From Beijerinckiaceae bacterium (lineage in GTDB: Bacteria > Pseudomonadota > Alphaproteobacteria > Rhizobiales > Beijerinckiaceae), in NCBI GenBank assembly GCA_030684835.1, contig JAUXWZ010000033.1, forward strand, positions 1 to 40,583: a stretch of DNA of 40,583 bases. The letters run 5' to 3'. How positions within the stretch are numbered: position 1 is the stretch's first letter; every line of letters starts with the position of its first letter. Position numbers and translations under genes: made by a program. The notes beneath the pieces were generated by a model that was not told the origin of the DNA, did no database searches, and was given only the letters and a program-made list of their open reading frames with translations. Of this stretch, positions 22,612 through 31,596 are shown piece by piece.

Positions 22612-25600
22612 ATGTCCAACAAGATGCTCATCGACGCATCTCACCCGGAAGAGACCCGGGTGGTGGTGCTCCGCGGTAATCGGATCGACGAATTCGATTT
22701 CGAATCAGCAAGCAAGAAGCCGCTCCGCGGCAATATATATCTAGCGAAGGTGACGAGGGTGGAGCCCTCGCTCCAGGCCGCGTTCGTCGAGTACGGCGGA
22801 AACCGTCATGGATTTCTCGCGTTTTCGGAAATTCACCCGGATTATTATCAGATCCCCGTCGCGGATCGGCAGGCGCTCCTCGAAGATGAACAGCGTCAGC
22901 ACAGCGAGGACGAGGACGAAGAGCCGCGTCAGAGGAAGGGCCGTAAGCGCCGCAGCCGTAATGGCCGCGAGCGTCGCAGCCGCAATGGCGACAGCGTCAG
23001 CGGCGACGCGCCCGCGCTATCTACGGACTCGGGCGACGGCGTGGCCTCGGCAGCGGATGATGTAAAGCCTGAGGAATTCACCACAAATAGTTCAGATATA
23101 AACGAAATGACGTCGGCGCCCGCCTCTGAGCAGAGCGGTGACGAACAGTCCGTACCGAACGTGGAGACGGAAGCAAGCCAGGGGGACGCGCCCGAAGCGG
23201 TGGTGGTTGCCGAGCAGGCGCCCCATCAGCCGGTGGTTGATGAGACGCCCCAAGAGGAGGTCGTCGAGGTTCAGGCGGCGATTTCCGATGAGGCTCCGGC
23301 GCCAAGCGAACCCGTGGATGCACGCGCGGTCTCGTCAGACGATGCCGCCCAAGCCGAACACGACAACGACGACGACACCCCTCGCAAGACGGACAAGTCG
23401 GACGACGACGAGGACAGCGAAGATTCCTCTGACGACGAAGACGAGGACGACGAAGAGGACGACGAGGACGACGACGAAGATTCCGAGGAAGAGTCCGAAG
23501 ACGACCACGTCGAGCAGATCGGCGGCGACGACGTTGAAGAAATGCCCGTTCGCGCCACGCGTTCGAGGCGTCAGTACAAGATTCAAGAAGTCATCCGCCG
23601 CCGTCAGGTTCTGCTTGTGCAGGTCGTGAAGGAAGAGCGCGGCAACAAGGGCGCTGCGCTCACGACATATCTGTCGCTGGCGGGACGCTACTCGGTGCTG
23701 ATGCCCAACACAGCGCGCGGCGGCGGCATTTCGCGCAAGATCACCGATGGCGAAGACCGTCGCCGCATGAAGGAGATCGCGCAGGCTCTCGACGTGCCGG
23801 AAGGCATGGGCGTGATCCTGAGGACCGCCGGCGCTTCACGCAGCAAGCAAGAAGTGCGGCGCGACTTCGAACATCTTCTGCGCATGTGGGAATCGGTGCG
23901 CGAACTCACGTTGCAGTCAACAGCCCCCACCCTCGTTTACGAGGAAGGTTCGCTGATCAAGCGAACGGTTCGCGATCTCTATTCGGAGGAGATCGACGAC
24001 ATCGTCGTCGCCGGCGATCAGGGGTTCAAGGAAGCGCGCGATTACATGCGCATGCTCATGCCCACGCATGCGCGCAAAATTCAGCATTGGCGCGAGGATC
24101 AGCCGTTGTTCGCCCGGATGGGCGTAGAGGCGCAACTTGATGCGATGTTCTCAGCTCAGGTCACGCTGAAGTCCGGCGGCTATATCGTGATCAACCAGAC
24201 CGAGGCGCTCGTCGCAATCGACGTGAACTCGGGCCGCTCAACCCGTGAGCACAATATCGAGGACACCGCCCTGCGGACGAACCTGGAGGCCTCGGACGAG
24301 GTGGCCCGCCAGTTGCGCCTGCGCGATCTCGCGGGTCTCATCGTCGTCGATTACATCGACATGGAGGAGAACAAGAATAACCGCGCCGTCGAACGCCGCC
24401 TGAAAGAGGCGCTGAAGAACGACCGCGCGCGCATCCAGGTTGGACGCATTTCGCATTTCGGCCTGCTCGAAATGTCGCGCCAGCGTATGCGCACCGGCGT
24501 GCTGGAAGGCTCGAGCATCGTGTGCCCGCACTGCAGCGGCGCCGGCACTGTGCGCTCCACCGCTTCGCTTTCGCTGCACATCCTGCGCGTTATCGAGGAT
24601 ACGCTGGTTCGCAACGCGCAGTACAATCTCAACGTGCGCACGCGCAGCGTTGTGGCGCTCTACATGCTGAACCAGAAGCGCGCGCATCTGCGTGAGATCG
24701 AGGAGCGCTTTGGCGTCACCCTCGTGATCTCTGCGGACGACACACTGCAGGGCTCCGTCTACCATGTGCTCGAGCGTGGCGACCTTGCGTCGCCGCCCGC
24801 CGCCCCGCCCCGTCTCGGCCTCATTCAGGTCGACTCCCTGGCTCTTCCCGAGATCGAGGAGGAGGAAATCGAGCCGGAGATCGAGCTTGAATCCGAAGTC
24901 GAGTCGGAAGCCGACGCCGACGAGGATGAAGATGGCGAGGAAGATCGCGCCGGAGACACGCAGGGCGATAACGGGCGCAAGCGCAAGCGTCGTCGTCGGC
25001 GGCGCGGGCGTGAGCGTGAACCGTCCGGCATCGATGCGGACGCTCCCCAGCCATCGGACGATTCTCTAGCCGCGCTCGTGCCGATAGACGGCAGTTTCCC
25101 GATCGCCAGTGCAACCGTCGGAGACGGTGAAGTTGACGAGTTCGAGGCTGAACAGGAAGGCGACGCGACGCTGGCCGAGGCCAACGTCGAGGGCGAACGC
25201 AACGGCCGCCGCAAGCGTCGGTCGCGTCGCGGCGGGCGTCGGGGTGAACGTCCCGAGCAAGAGGAGCAGGCAGCCGAGCCAGGCGGCCGCTCGGCTCTGG
25301 GCTCGTGGGTGCGGACAGCCGATTCCAGCGATCCAGAATTTGACGCGCGGCCCGAGGCGGCAGACCTGACCAGCACCGCGCCGATGGAGAGTCCTGCTGC
25401 GCCTGAGGCGCCAGTAGCGACAGGTTTCGCCAGTGAGCAGAGTTCCGAACTTGCTTCGAACGCTGACCAAGCGACCGCACCGTCGCAGCCGGTGACCGAG
25501 GAATTGACTCCACCTGTCGCCCCACCCGAGCCGGCGCCGGAAGCTGTTGCTGCGCCGACCTACGCGCCGCCTGCTCCCGAGCCCGAGCTTGCACAAGTTG

Positions 25601-25743
25601 AGCCTTCTCCTGTCGAAACTGCCCGAATCGAGCCTGTTAAGGTCGAGCCCGTGAAGGTGGAGCCGCTTCCCGAAGCGCCTGCGCCAAGCGAGAAAAAGGG
25701 CGGCTGGTGGCAACGCGCCAAGTCGCAGCTTACCGGCGGCTGA
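22612..25743 (+). CDS. rne: Ribonuclease E
   Basis: A 1043-residue endoribonuclease E/G, the scaffold of the RNA degradosome, acting in mRNA decay and rRNA/tRNA maturation. The S1 domain starts near residue 37 (GNIYLAKVTRVEPSLQAAF) and is split by an insert from about 90 to 318. This insert is extremely acidic, with an almost unbroken Asp/Glu run at about 262-305, and S1 resumes at about 320. The catalytic DNase I-like part has AIDVNSGR (about 535-542) and VVDYIDM (about 579). The zinc-link is CPHC (639-642). The C-terminal 300 residues are disordered: acidic, Arg-rich (RKRRRRRRGRERE) and Pro-rich, with a VEPVKVEPVKVEP repeat. It ends GGWWQRAKSQL, like the GWW motif through which Caulobacter RNase E binds PNPase. 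Confidence 0.97.
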   Translation: MSNKMLIDASHPEETRVVVLRGNRIDEFDFESASKKPLRGNIYLAKVTRVEPSLQAAFVEYGGNRHGFLAFSEIHPDYYQIPVADRQALLEDEQRQHSEDEDEEPRQRKGRKRRSRNGRERRSRNGDSVSGDAPALSTDSGDGVASAADDVKPEEFTTNSSDINEMTSAPASEQSGDEQSVPNVETEASQGDAPEAVVVAEQAPHQPVVDETPQEEVVEVQAAISDEAPAPSEPVDARAVSSDDAAQAEHDNDDDTPRKTDKSDDDEDSEDSSDDEDEDDEEDDEDDDEDSEEESEDDHVEQIGGDDVEEMPVRATRSRRQYKIQEVIRRRQVLLVQVVKEERGNKGAALTTYLSLAGRYSVLMPNTARGGGISRKITDGEDRRRMKEIAQALDVPEGMGVILRTAGASRSKQEVRRDFEHLLRMWESVRELTLQSTAPTLVYEEGSLIKRTVRDLYSEEIDDIVVAGDQGFKEARDYMRMLMPTHARKIQHWREDQPLFARMGVEAQLDAMFSAQVTLKSGGYIVINQTEALVAIDVNSGRSTREHNIEDTALRTNLEASDEVARQLRLRDLAGLIVVDYIDMEENKNNRAVERRLKEALKNDRARIQVGRISHFGLLEMSRQRMRTGVLEGSSIVCPHCSGAGTVRSTASLSLHILRVIEDTLVRNAQYNLNVRTRSVVALYMLNQKRAHLREIEERFGVTLVISADDTLQGSVYHVLERGDLASPPAAPPRLGLIQVDSLALPEIEEEEIEPEIELESEVESEADADEDEDGEEDRAGDTQGDNGRKRKRRRRRRGREREPSGIDADAPQPSDDSLAALVPIDGSFPIASATVGDGEVDEFEAEQEGDATLAEANVEGERNGRRKRRSRRGGRRGERPEQEEQAAEPGGRSALGSWVRTADSSDPEFDARPEAADLTSTAPMESPAAPEAPVATGFASEQSSELASNADQATAPSQPVTEELTPPVAPPEPAPEAVAAPTYAPPAPEPELAQVEPSPVETARIEPVKVEPVKVEPLPEAPAPSEKKGGWWQRAKSQLTGG

Positions 25744-25777
25744 GGCGCGTCGTTTTCGACAAATAGTGAAACAAACT

Positions 25778-25800
25778 GAGGCGCCTTCGGGCGCCTCTTT
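25778..25800 (+). terminator. Factor-independent terminator after rne
   Basis: A perfect 8-bp GC-rich stem GAGGCGCC / GGCGCCTC with a stable TTCG tetraloop is followed by TTTCGTT. It begins 35 bp after the rne stop. This is the strongest terminator in the window. Confidence 0.9.
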
Positions 25801-25852
25801 CGTTATTGATGAGCATCAGGGAAATGTAGGCCAAAGGGCACGCTACTACCGC

Positions 25853-25930
25853 GCTTTCGCGCGGCTGGCTCATCCTTGGCTTTCGCGCGGCAGGTTCATC
25901 CTTGGCTTTCGCGCGGCAGGTTCATCCTTC
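25853..25930. repeat. Three tandem copies of a 26-bp repeat
   Basis: Three head-to-tail units start GCTTTCGCGCGGC and end TCATCCTT(G/C): 25853-25878, 25879-25904 and 25905-25930. Units 2 and 3 are identical except for the last base; unit 1 differs at two internal positions. The third unit contains the stop codon of the DHA2 exporter gene (minus strand, 25922-25924), so the array looks like a duplication of that gene's end into the downstream spacer. Confidence 0.9.
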
Positions 25931-27391
25931 CGGCTGCTCGCCAAAGAGCGGGCGCTCTTCCATCGCCGCGAAGAAGCCAGCGGCCACAAGAAAAAATACG
26001 CCTGCAAGGGCGAAGCAAATTGAAAAGCTGCGCGCCAAGTCCTTGGCGTCGACAGTATCCGGCACGCCGCCATGCGCGATCGCCTCAACGCCCAACCCTG
26101 CGCCGCCGAGAAGAATAACGCCGAAGACGGCAATCGAAATCGAGGCGCCTAGCGAACGCACAAAGTAAGACAGCGCCATGGTTGACCCAAGCAAGTGACG
26201 GGGCGAAGACGCCTGCACCGCAACGCTGACAATGGGAAACACCGTGCCCGTGCCAGTCGCAATGATCGTTGTTGCGGCCAGCACCCCGACAATTGGCATC
26301 TGCGGCCAGATCGCCATGGCGAGCGCAGCCACCCCGGACGCGACCAGCCCCGCCAGCGGCAGGCGCTTGTAGTGTTGCGTGCGGGGCATGAGGCGCGATG
26401 CAACCCACGCACCCGCTGACGTGAACACGAGCAGTGGAATCAGCGCGAGGCCTGATTGACTTGCGCTCATGGCGCCAATCGTCTGGAAGTAGATGGGCAA
26501 ATAAATGTTCAGCGCGAGGTATGCCCCCATCATGAAAAACATGGTCATGGTGGATGTGAGAGCAACCTGATTTTTCAGCACGAGCAAGGGAATCAGGGGC
26601 TCCTCGACGGAGATCTGACGCCACACCAGCAGCGCCCAGGCCAGCGCCGAGCCAATAAACAGACCCACAACCCGCCACGACGACCACGCGTAAGTGTGGC
26701 CGCCCCAGCTCAGCGCCAGGAGCAGCAAGCCCGATGCAAACATCATCAGGGCGGCGCCCAGAAGGTCGATCTTGTGTGGCCGTTCAAAGCGGGGAATTTT
26801 CTTCAGGCGGTCACTGACCAGCCAGATCGCGACAAGGCCGATAGGTATGTTGACCCAGAATATCATTGACCAGTGCGTATAGTCGGCCATGGCGCCGCCA
26901 ATCACCGGTCCGGCGAGATTGGCGAGCATCCAGACGGTCGACATATAGAGCTGGTAATGGGGGCGTTGCTTGGGCGGCACGATGTCGCCGACGATTGTTT
27001 GCGTCATCGCGAATATGCCAGCGCCGCCGACGCCCTGAAGCGCACGCGCAAGGACGAGCGTCAGCATGGTTGGCGCCAGCGCGCAGGCGATGGAGCCTAT
27101 GAGGAAGACAACCAGCGCAAACATGATGACGACGCGCCGCCCCTTGATGTCGGCAAGCTTGCCGTACAATGGCGAGAGCGCCGTCGAGACGAGAAGGTAA
27201 GCCGTGGCGATCCACGGCAGATATTCGATGTTTCCCAGATCGCGGCCAATCGTCGGCAGCGCCGGCGCCACGATCGTCGTGTCGAGCGCCGCGAGCATCA
27301 ACGCGGTCATCAGCCCGTACATGATCGAACGGACATCGCGAGGCGAAAGTTGCTGTGCGGCCTGCTGCGGCAATTCGTGTGCGTTCGTCAT
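25922..27391 (-). CDS. DHA2-family (EmrB/QacA-like) MFS drug exporter
   Basis: A 489-residue inner-membrane proton-coupled exporter with about 14 predicted helices, as in the DHA2 family of the major facilitator superfamily. Helix 1 carries the typical LDTTIVAPALPTIGRDLG. Motif A follows helix 2 as GKLADIKGRR, and the antiporter motif C region reads GPVIGGAMADY. Substrates of this family include lipophilic drugs, dyes and metabolites; the one here is unknown. No membrane-fusion partner (EmrA-like) is adjacent. ATG 27391 follows an AGGCGG ribosome-binding site; an earlier in-frame start at 27445 would overlap the aminotransferase end. It lies 35 bp downstream of that gene on the same strand. 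Its 3' end is part of a tandem repeat. Confidence 0.9.
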   Translation of the reverse strand: MTNAHELPQQAAQQLSPRDVRSIMYGLMTALMLAALDTTIVAPALPTIGRDLGNIEYLPWIATAYLLVSTALSPLYGKLADIKGRRVVIMFALVVFLIGSIACALAPTMLTLVLARALQGVGGAGIFAMTQTIVGDIVPPKQRPHYQLYMSTVWMLANLAGPVIGGAMADYTHWSMIFWVNIPIGLVAIWLVSDRLKKIPRFERPHKIDLLGAALMMFASGLLLLALSWGGHTYAWSSWRVVGLFIGSALAWALLVWRQISVEEPLIPLLVLKNQVALTSTMTMFFMMGAYLALNIYLPIYFQTIGAMSASQSGLALIPLLVFTSAGAWVASRLMPRTQHYKRLPLAGLVASGVAALAMAIWPQMPIVGVLAATTIIATGTGTVFPIVSVAVQASSPRHLLGSTMALSYFVRSLGASISIAVFGVILLGGAGLGVEAIAHGGVPDTVDAKDLARSFSICFALAGVFFLVAAGFFAAMEERPLFGEQPEG

Positions 27392-27426
27392 GCCGCCTGC
27401 GTCGCTCTTCCCGGATTCCAAATCGC

Positions 27427-28632
27427 TTAAACCTTCGGCAGCCACGCCCGCAGGCGCAAAAGCCCTTCGCGCACGTCGGCTTCTGCGCCCGCGAAGGAGA
27501 AGCGAACATGGCGTGCGCCGCGTTGCCGGTCAAAATCGACGCCGGGCGTTGTGGCGACCCCCGCCTCGTGGAGCATCCGCTTGCAAAACTGCATTGAATC
27601 GTTTGTCAGCCGACTGACGTCTGCATACACATAGAACGCGCCATCAGCCGGGAAATAGTCGCCAAGACCAATACGGGGCAATTCTTCGGCCAGCATGGCG
27701 CGGCTACGCGCGTACCCCGCCTTCACCGCCTCCAATTCCTCCACGGCGTCGAAGGCTGCTTCAGCGGCGACCTGACTGATCGTCGGCGCAGAAATCGCAA
27801 AACTCTGCGCGAGACGCTCGACCGTCTGCACGAGGGAGTGGGGCAGCACCAGCCAGCCGATCCGCCAGCCCGTCATGCAGTAATATTTCGAGAACGAGTT
27901 GACGATCACAGCCTCGTCATTGAACGCCAGCGCCGTCTGCGCCGGCCTCTCGTAGGTAAGGCCGTGATAGATCTCATCGGAGATAAACCGCAGTCGCAAT
28001 CGACGGCACAGGGCAGCGACTTCGCGCAACGTAGCGTCTGGCGTCATCGTGCCGGTGGGATTGGCCGGGCTCATAAGCAACACGCCATCCAGAGGCGCCT
28101 GCGCGTGGGCTGCCTCGATGGCTTGCGCGGTCACGACATGGCGGTCCTCCGCCCGTGTCTCGATGACGACAGCCTCTACACCCAAAGCTTCGAGGATATT
28201 GCGATAGGCAGGATACCCCGGCGCGGCGATGGCGACGCGCGCGCCCGCTTCGAAGAGGGCGATAAACGCGAGGACGAATCCGCCTGAAGAGCCAGTCGTA
28301 ACCGCAACCTGCTCTGCATTGACGGAGACGCCATAGGCCTGCCGGTAATGAAGCGCGATACGCTCGCGCAGGCTGGGGAGGCCAAGGGTCTGGGTGTAGC
28401 CGATCCGGCCCGAATCGAGCAGGCGGCGGGCGGCTTCAAGGGCCGTGCGTGGAGCCGGAGCGCCAGGCTCGCCCGCTTCAAGCCGCACGATGCTGCGCCC
28501 GGACGCAGCGAGCGCAGCAGCCTCCTTGAAAGTCTCCATTGCGAGGAACGGAGCGACACGGCTACGCAGGCTTGGCGTTACGCCAGCGCCATCAGCATCA
28601 AGAACCTGTTCCACCGGCCGTTCTGTCGCCAT
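27427..28632 (-). CDS. Class I/II PLP-dependent aminotransferase
   Basis: A 401-residue fold-type I aminotransferase of the aspartate aminotransferase superfamily (AAT-I). The pyridoxal-phosphate lysine is in NSFSKYYCMTGWRIGWL. Other signatures are GSSGGFVLAF (cofactor phosphate binding), LMSPANPTGTM (Asn of the PLP ring region), FISDEIYHGL (Asp and Tyr) and the substrate carboxylate Arg near the C-terminus (ARHVRFSFA). The amino acid substrate cannot be read from the sequence. The ATG at 28632 has GGAAAG 9 nt upstream and gives the usual N-terminus; the frame is open a further 150 codons upstream, but that part is antisense to the metalloprotease gene. It is divergent from that gene with almost no spacer and is likely co-transcribed with the exporter. 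Confidence 0.9.
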   Translation of the reverse strand: MATERPVEQVLDADGAGVTPSLRSRVAPFLAMETFKEAAALAASGRSIVRLEAGEPGAPAPRTALEAARRLLDSGRIGYTQTLGLPSLRERIALHYRQAYGVSVNAEQVAVTTGSSGGFVLAFIALFEAGARVAIAAPGYPAYRNILEALGVEAVVIETRAEDRHVVTAQAIEAAHAQAPLDGVLLMSPANPTGTMTPDATLREVAALCRRLRLRFISDEIYHGLTYERPAQTALAFNDEAVIVNSFSKYYCMTGWRIGWLVLPHSLVQTVERLAQSFAISAPTISQVAAEAAFDAVEELEAVKAGYARSRAMLAEELPRIGLGDYFPADGAFYVYADVSRLTNDSMQFCKRMLHEAGVATTPGVDFDRQRGARHVRFSFAGAEADVREGLLRLRAWLPKV

Positions 28633-28692
28633 AATGCCCATCTTTCCATGACTGGATCGCCACCGGGCCCGGAGGCGTGCAGCGAGCAGACG

Positions 28693-30132
28693 ATGCAGGA
28701 AGCCAAAACGTCCGATGACGCCGACAACGCCTGCCGTATCAGGAGGTGCACGGCTACGCCAGTATTCGCAGGCTTCCGCCGCACGGCGGCTGTCATAGCC
28801 TCTATTGTCATCGTCGCGCAGGCGGCGCCCGCCGCGGCTCAGACGCCACAGCGACTGCCCATCATCCGCGACGCCGAGACCGAGCAATTGTTGCGCGATT
28901 ACACTGCGCCGATTTTCAAGGCGGCGGGCATCCGCTCGGGCGCTGCGAAGGTCATCATTGTCGGGGATCGGTCGTTTAATGCGTTCGTGGCCAACGGCCA
29001 GAAGATTTTCGTCAACGTCGGCTCCATCATCGAATCGAAGACGCCCAACGAGTTGATCGGTGTTCTTGCCCATGAATCCGGCCACATCGCGGGCGGTCAT
29101 CTCGCACGCCTGCGCATGGAGCTTGCAAACGCCACGATCTTCGCTGTCGCCGGCATGTTGATGGGGGGCGCAGCGGTCGCGGCTTCATCGCGCAGCCGCA
29201 ACGTCGGCAGCAATCCTGCAGGCGTAGCTGGCGCCATTCTCGGACCGCAGGAAATGGCGCGGCGCGCGCTTCTGTCCTATCAGCGCGGCGAGGAGCAGGC
29301 TGCCGATATCGCGGCGGTGAATTACCTCAACGCGACTGGGCAGTCGGGACGGGGGCTACTAGCGACGCTGGAACGCTTTCAGAATGAATCGCTGTTCAAA
29401 ACGTCCTCTATCGACCCCTATCTGCTCTCCCATCCCCTACCCCGCGAGCGTATTTCCAATCTCGAGCAACTCTCCAGGAAAAGCCCCCACTGGAACCGGA
29501 CGGACCCGCCTGCGCTGCAGATGCGCCACGACATGGCGCGCGCAAAGCTTGTGGGCTTCACCACAAGCTCGGGCGAAACGTCACGGCGCTATCCGCTCTC
29601 CGACACCTCGATGCCTGCCCGCTACGCTCGCGCGATTGCAGCCTATCGATTCGGGCGGCTCGACGATGGACTGACGCAGATCGGCGCGCTGATCGCCTCG
29701 CAACCCACGAATGCCTGGTTTCATGAATTGCGCGGGCAGGCGCTGCTTGAAGCGGGCCGCCCCGACCAGGCGGTTGAACCGTTGCGCCGCGCCGCCGCGC
29801 TTGCGCCGGCGGGAACGCCGATTCAGGTCATGCTCGGTCATGCGTTGCTGTCGTCGCACAATCCCAAGAATGTCGATCAAGCTATATCAATCCTGGCGCG
29901 GGTCACGCAGCGTGAGGCCGATTACGCAGAGGCTTTTCAGTATCTGGCCATGGCCTACGAGAAGAAGGGAAATCAGCCGCAGGCGATGATTTCGGCCGCG
30001 CAGGGCCTCATGCTCATGGGTCGTTTCGTGGAGGCCCGCACGCAGGCAGACCGCGTGAAGAAGCTTGTGCCGGAGAAGTCAGCAATCTGGCTGAAAGCTG
30101 ACGACATCATGACTTACCGGCCATCGCGGTGA
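28693..30132 (+). CDS. bepA: BepA-like periplasmic M48 metalloprotease with TPR repeats
   Basis: A 479-residue exported protease resembling BepA/YfgC, which helps assemble or degrade outer-membrane proteins such as LptD. An export signal (RRTAAVIASIVIVAQAAPAAA) ends near residue 49 after a long hydrophilic start. The M48 domain has the zinc motif HESGH (about 127-131, in AHESGHIAGGH) and the third ligand Glu in RGEEQAADIAAVNYL (about 200). TPR repeats fill the C-terminal third (for example RLDDGLTQIGALIASQPTNA). The start is uncertain: ATG 28648 is also possible, and a perfect AGGAGG at 28741-28746 lies directly before the signal peptide with no canonical start codon after it. The dsbA-like gene follows 83 bp later. 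Confidence 0.85.
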   Translation: MQEAKTSDDADNACRIRRCTATPVFAGFRRTAAVIASIVIVAQAAPAAAQTPQRLPIIRDAETEQLLRDYTAPIFKAAGIRSGAAKVIIVGDRSFNAFVANGQKIFVNVGSIIESKTPNELIGVLAHESGHIAGGHLARLRMELANATIFAVAGMLMGGAAVAASSRSRNVGSNPAGVAGAILGPQEMARRALLSYQRGEEQAADIAAVNYLNATGQSGRGLLATLERFQNESLFKTSSIDPYLLSHPLPRERISNLEQLSRKSPHWNRTDPPALQMRHDMARAKLVGFTTSSGETSRRYPLSDTSMPARYARAIAAYRFGRLDDGLTQIGALIASQPTNAWFHELRGQALLEAGRPDQAVEPLRRAAALAPAGTPIQVMLGHALLSSHNPKNVDQAISILARVTQREADYAEAFQYLAMAYEKKGNQPQAMISAAQGLMLMGRFVEARTQADRVKKLVPEKSAIWLKADDIMTYRPSR

Positions 30133-30215
30133 AGGTTGTTCACACCAACGTGCGCCCCTGACATTCGACGGCGGGCGCGACAGGCGATATACCGCCCGCA
30201 TTCTGGAGAATCCCG

Positions 30216-31001
30216 ATGAACCTGTTCTCACTTCGCTCCCTGCGCACTTTTGGCGCCGCTATGATTCTGGCCGTTGCCTGTTTTGGCGCTTTCGCTCCTG
30301 CAAGCGCCCAGATCACAGGTCAACAGCGCGGCGAAATCGAAACGGTTATCCGCGAGTATTTGATCAAGAATCCCGAAGTGTTGCGCGAGGCTCTGATCGA
30401 GCTCGATCGCAGGACCAAGTCGGAAGAAGACAGCCAGCGCCGTCAGGCCGTGGAGCGACTGGAAGGGCAAATCTTCAACTCGAAACATCAGGTCGTCGTC
30501 GGCAACCCGAAGGGGTCGATCTCGCTCGTTGAATTTTACGATTACAATTGCGGCTTCTGCAAACGCGCGCTGAACGACCTCAGCGCGCTCATCAAGATCA
30601 ATCCGGATTTGCGAGTCATTCTGAAAGAGTTTCCGGTTCTCTCGCAGGGCTCGATAGAAGCTGCGCAGGTCGCCGCGGCGGTAAAGTTGCAACTTTCGCC
30701 CGATCGTTTTTGGGGCTTTCACCAGAAGCTCATGAGCAGCCGCGGACAGATTGGCAAAGCGCAAGCCCTTGCCGTCGCCAAGGAGTTTAACGTCGATATG
30801 ACCCGGGTAGCCCGCGACAGCGAGACCGCAGACGTGAAGGCTGGCATCCAGGAGTCCATGCAATTGGCCGAGGCTCTCGGCATCAACGGCACCCCGTCCT
30901 ATGTTATCGGCAAGGACATCGTCGTCGGCGCGGTCGGGCTGGAAGCGTTGCAAAGCCGGATCATGAACATCCGCAAATGCGGAAAAGGAACCTGCGACTG
31001 A
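30216..31001 (+). CDS. DsbA-family thiol-disulfide oxidoreductase
   Basis: A 261-residue periplasmic thioredoxin-fold protein. A signal peptide covers about residues 1-32 (MILAVACFGAFAPASAQ). An N-terminal helical segment (about 38-85, REYLIKNPEVLREALIEL) of the kind that oligomerises Com1/ScsC-type proteins precedes the DsbA domain. The active site is CGFC in FYDYNCGFCKRAL, and the cis-proline loop is GTPSYVIG. Two further cysteines near the C-terminus (CGKGTC) are unusual for plain DsbA. The arrangement suggests an oxidase or isomerase for envelope proteins; which of the two cannot be told. The ATG at 30216 has a good GGAG ribosome-binding site. It follows the BepA-like gene, another envelope-quality protein, on the same strand. 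Confidence 0.88.
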   Translation: MNLFSLRSLRTFGAAMILAVACFGAFAPASAQITGQQRGEIETVIREYLIKNPEVLREALIELDRRTKSEEDSQRRQAVERLEGQIFNSKHQVVVGNPKGSISLVEFYDYNCGFCKRALNDLSALIKINPDLRVILKEFPVLSQGSIEAAQVAAAVKLQLSPDRFWGFHQKLMSSRGQIGKAQALAVAKEFNVDMTRVARDSETADVKAGIQESMQLAEALGINGTPSYVIGKDIVVGAVGLEALQSRIMNIRKCGKGTCD

Positions 31002-31077
31002 CCGCAATTTCATGACTTATCGCGCAATTGGTGTGGACTCGCGGGGGCGTCCGCGCGCTATTTGCTTTGCAGTGAGG

Positions 31078-31142
31078 CTGCGCCGGGATAAGAACGCCGC
31101 CCGGTGGGCCTGTGAACTCGCCCCTCTTTCGAACCGGCGCAG
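31078..31142 (+). promoter_or_regulatory. Paired arms sealing the aroQ start region
   Basis: CTGCGCCGG (31078-31086) and CCGGCGCAG (31134-31142) are perfect 9-nt reverse complements. The second arm ends at the base before the aroQ ATG. A smaller GGGC / GCCC pair lies inside the 47-nt spacer. If formed, the stem would mask the translation initiation region, which has no clear Shine-Dalgarno of its own. Confidence 0.4.
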
Positions 31143-31589
31143 ATGAACCTCATCCACGTCATCAACGGTCCAAACCTCAACCTGCTGGGAACGCGGGAAC
31201 CCGAGGTTTATGGCCGCGAAACGCTGGTGGACATCGAGTTGCGTCTCACGGAGATTGCCGCGAAAGCCAGTATCCCGATCCAGTTCCGGCAATCGAACCA
31301 CGAGGGCGACCTCGTCGACTGGATTCAGGAGGCGGGTTGCGCAGGAGCTGGCGTCATTTTGAACGCCGGGGCTTATACGCACACCTCCATTGCATTGCGG
31401 GACGCGATCTCCGGTTCGGGCGCCCATGTCATTGAAGTACATCTTTCCAATGTTCACGCCCGAGAGCATTTCCGCCACAGATCGCTCATTGCGCCGGTCG
31501 CGCGTGGCGTGATCCTCGGCTTTGGTTCCTTATCCTATGACCTTGCCCTTCAGGGGCTGCTGGCGTTCGCCGGCAAACAGAAGAGCTGA
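31143..31589 (+). CDS. aroQ: Type II 3-dehydroquinate dehydratase
   Basis: A 148-residue cytoplasmic enzyme of the shikimate pathway that dehydrates 3-dehydroquinate. The family start [18 protein letters not shown] carries the active-site Asn, Arg and Tyr. [32 protein letters not shown] and the catalytic-His region [14 protein letters not shown] are all present. Length is normal for the dodecameric type II enzyme. It heads a tight cluster: accB follows 7 bp after the stop and accC 9 bp after that. The aroQ-accB-accC order is widespread in alphaproteobacteria, so the three are almost certainly one operon. A 9-bp complementary pair in the leader may control its translation. Confidence 0.95.
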   Translation: MNLIHVINGPNLNLLGTREPEVYGRETLVDIELRLTEIAAKASIPIQFRQSNHEGDLVDWIQEAGCAGAGVILNAGAYTHTSIALRDAISGSGAHVIEVHLSNVHAREHFRHRSLIAPVARGVILGFGSLSYDLALQGLLAFAGKQKS

Positions 31590-31596
31590 TACGCAG

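Noticed and set aside
23271-23586. Minus-strand frames encoding Ser-rich or Val-rich runs
   Set aside because: These are translations of the complement of the GAC/GAG/GAA run that encodes the acidic insert of RNase E.
25853-25930. Possible CRISPR array
   Set aside because: The three 26-bp units are directly adjacent with no spacers and there are no cas genes; it is a plain tandem duplication.
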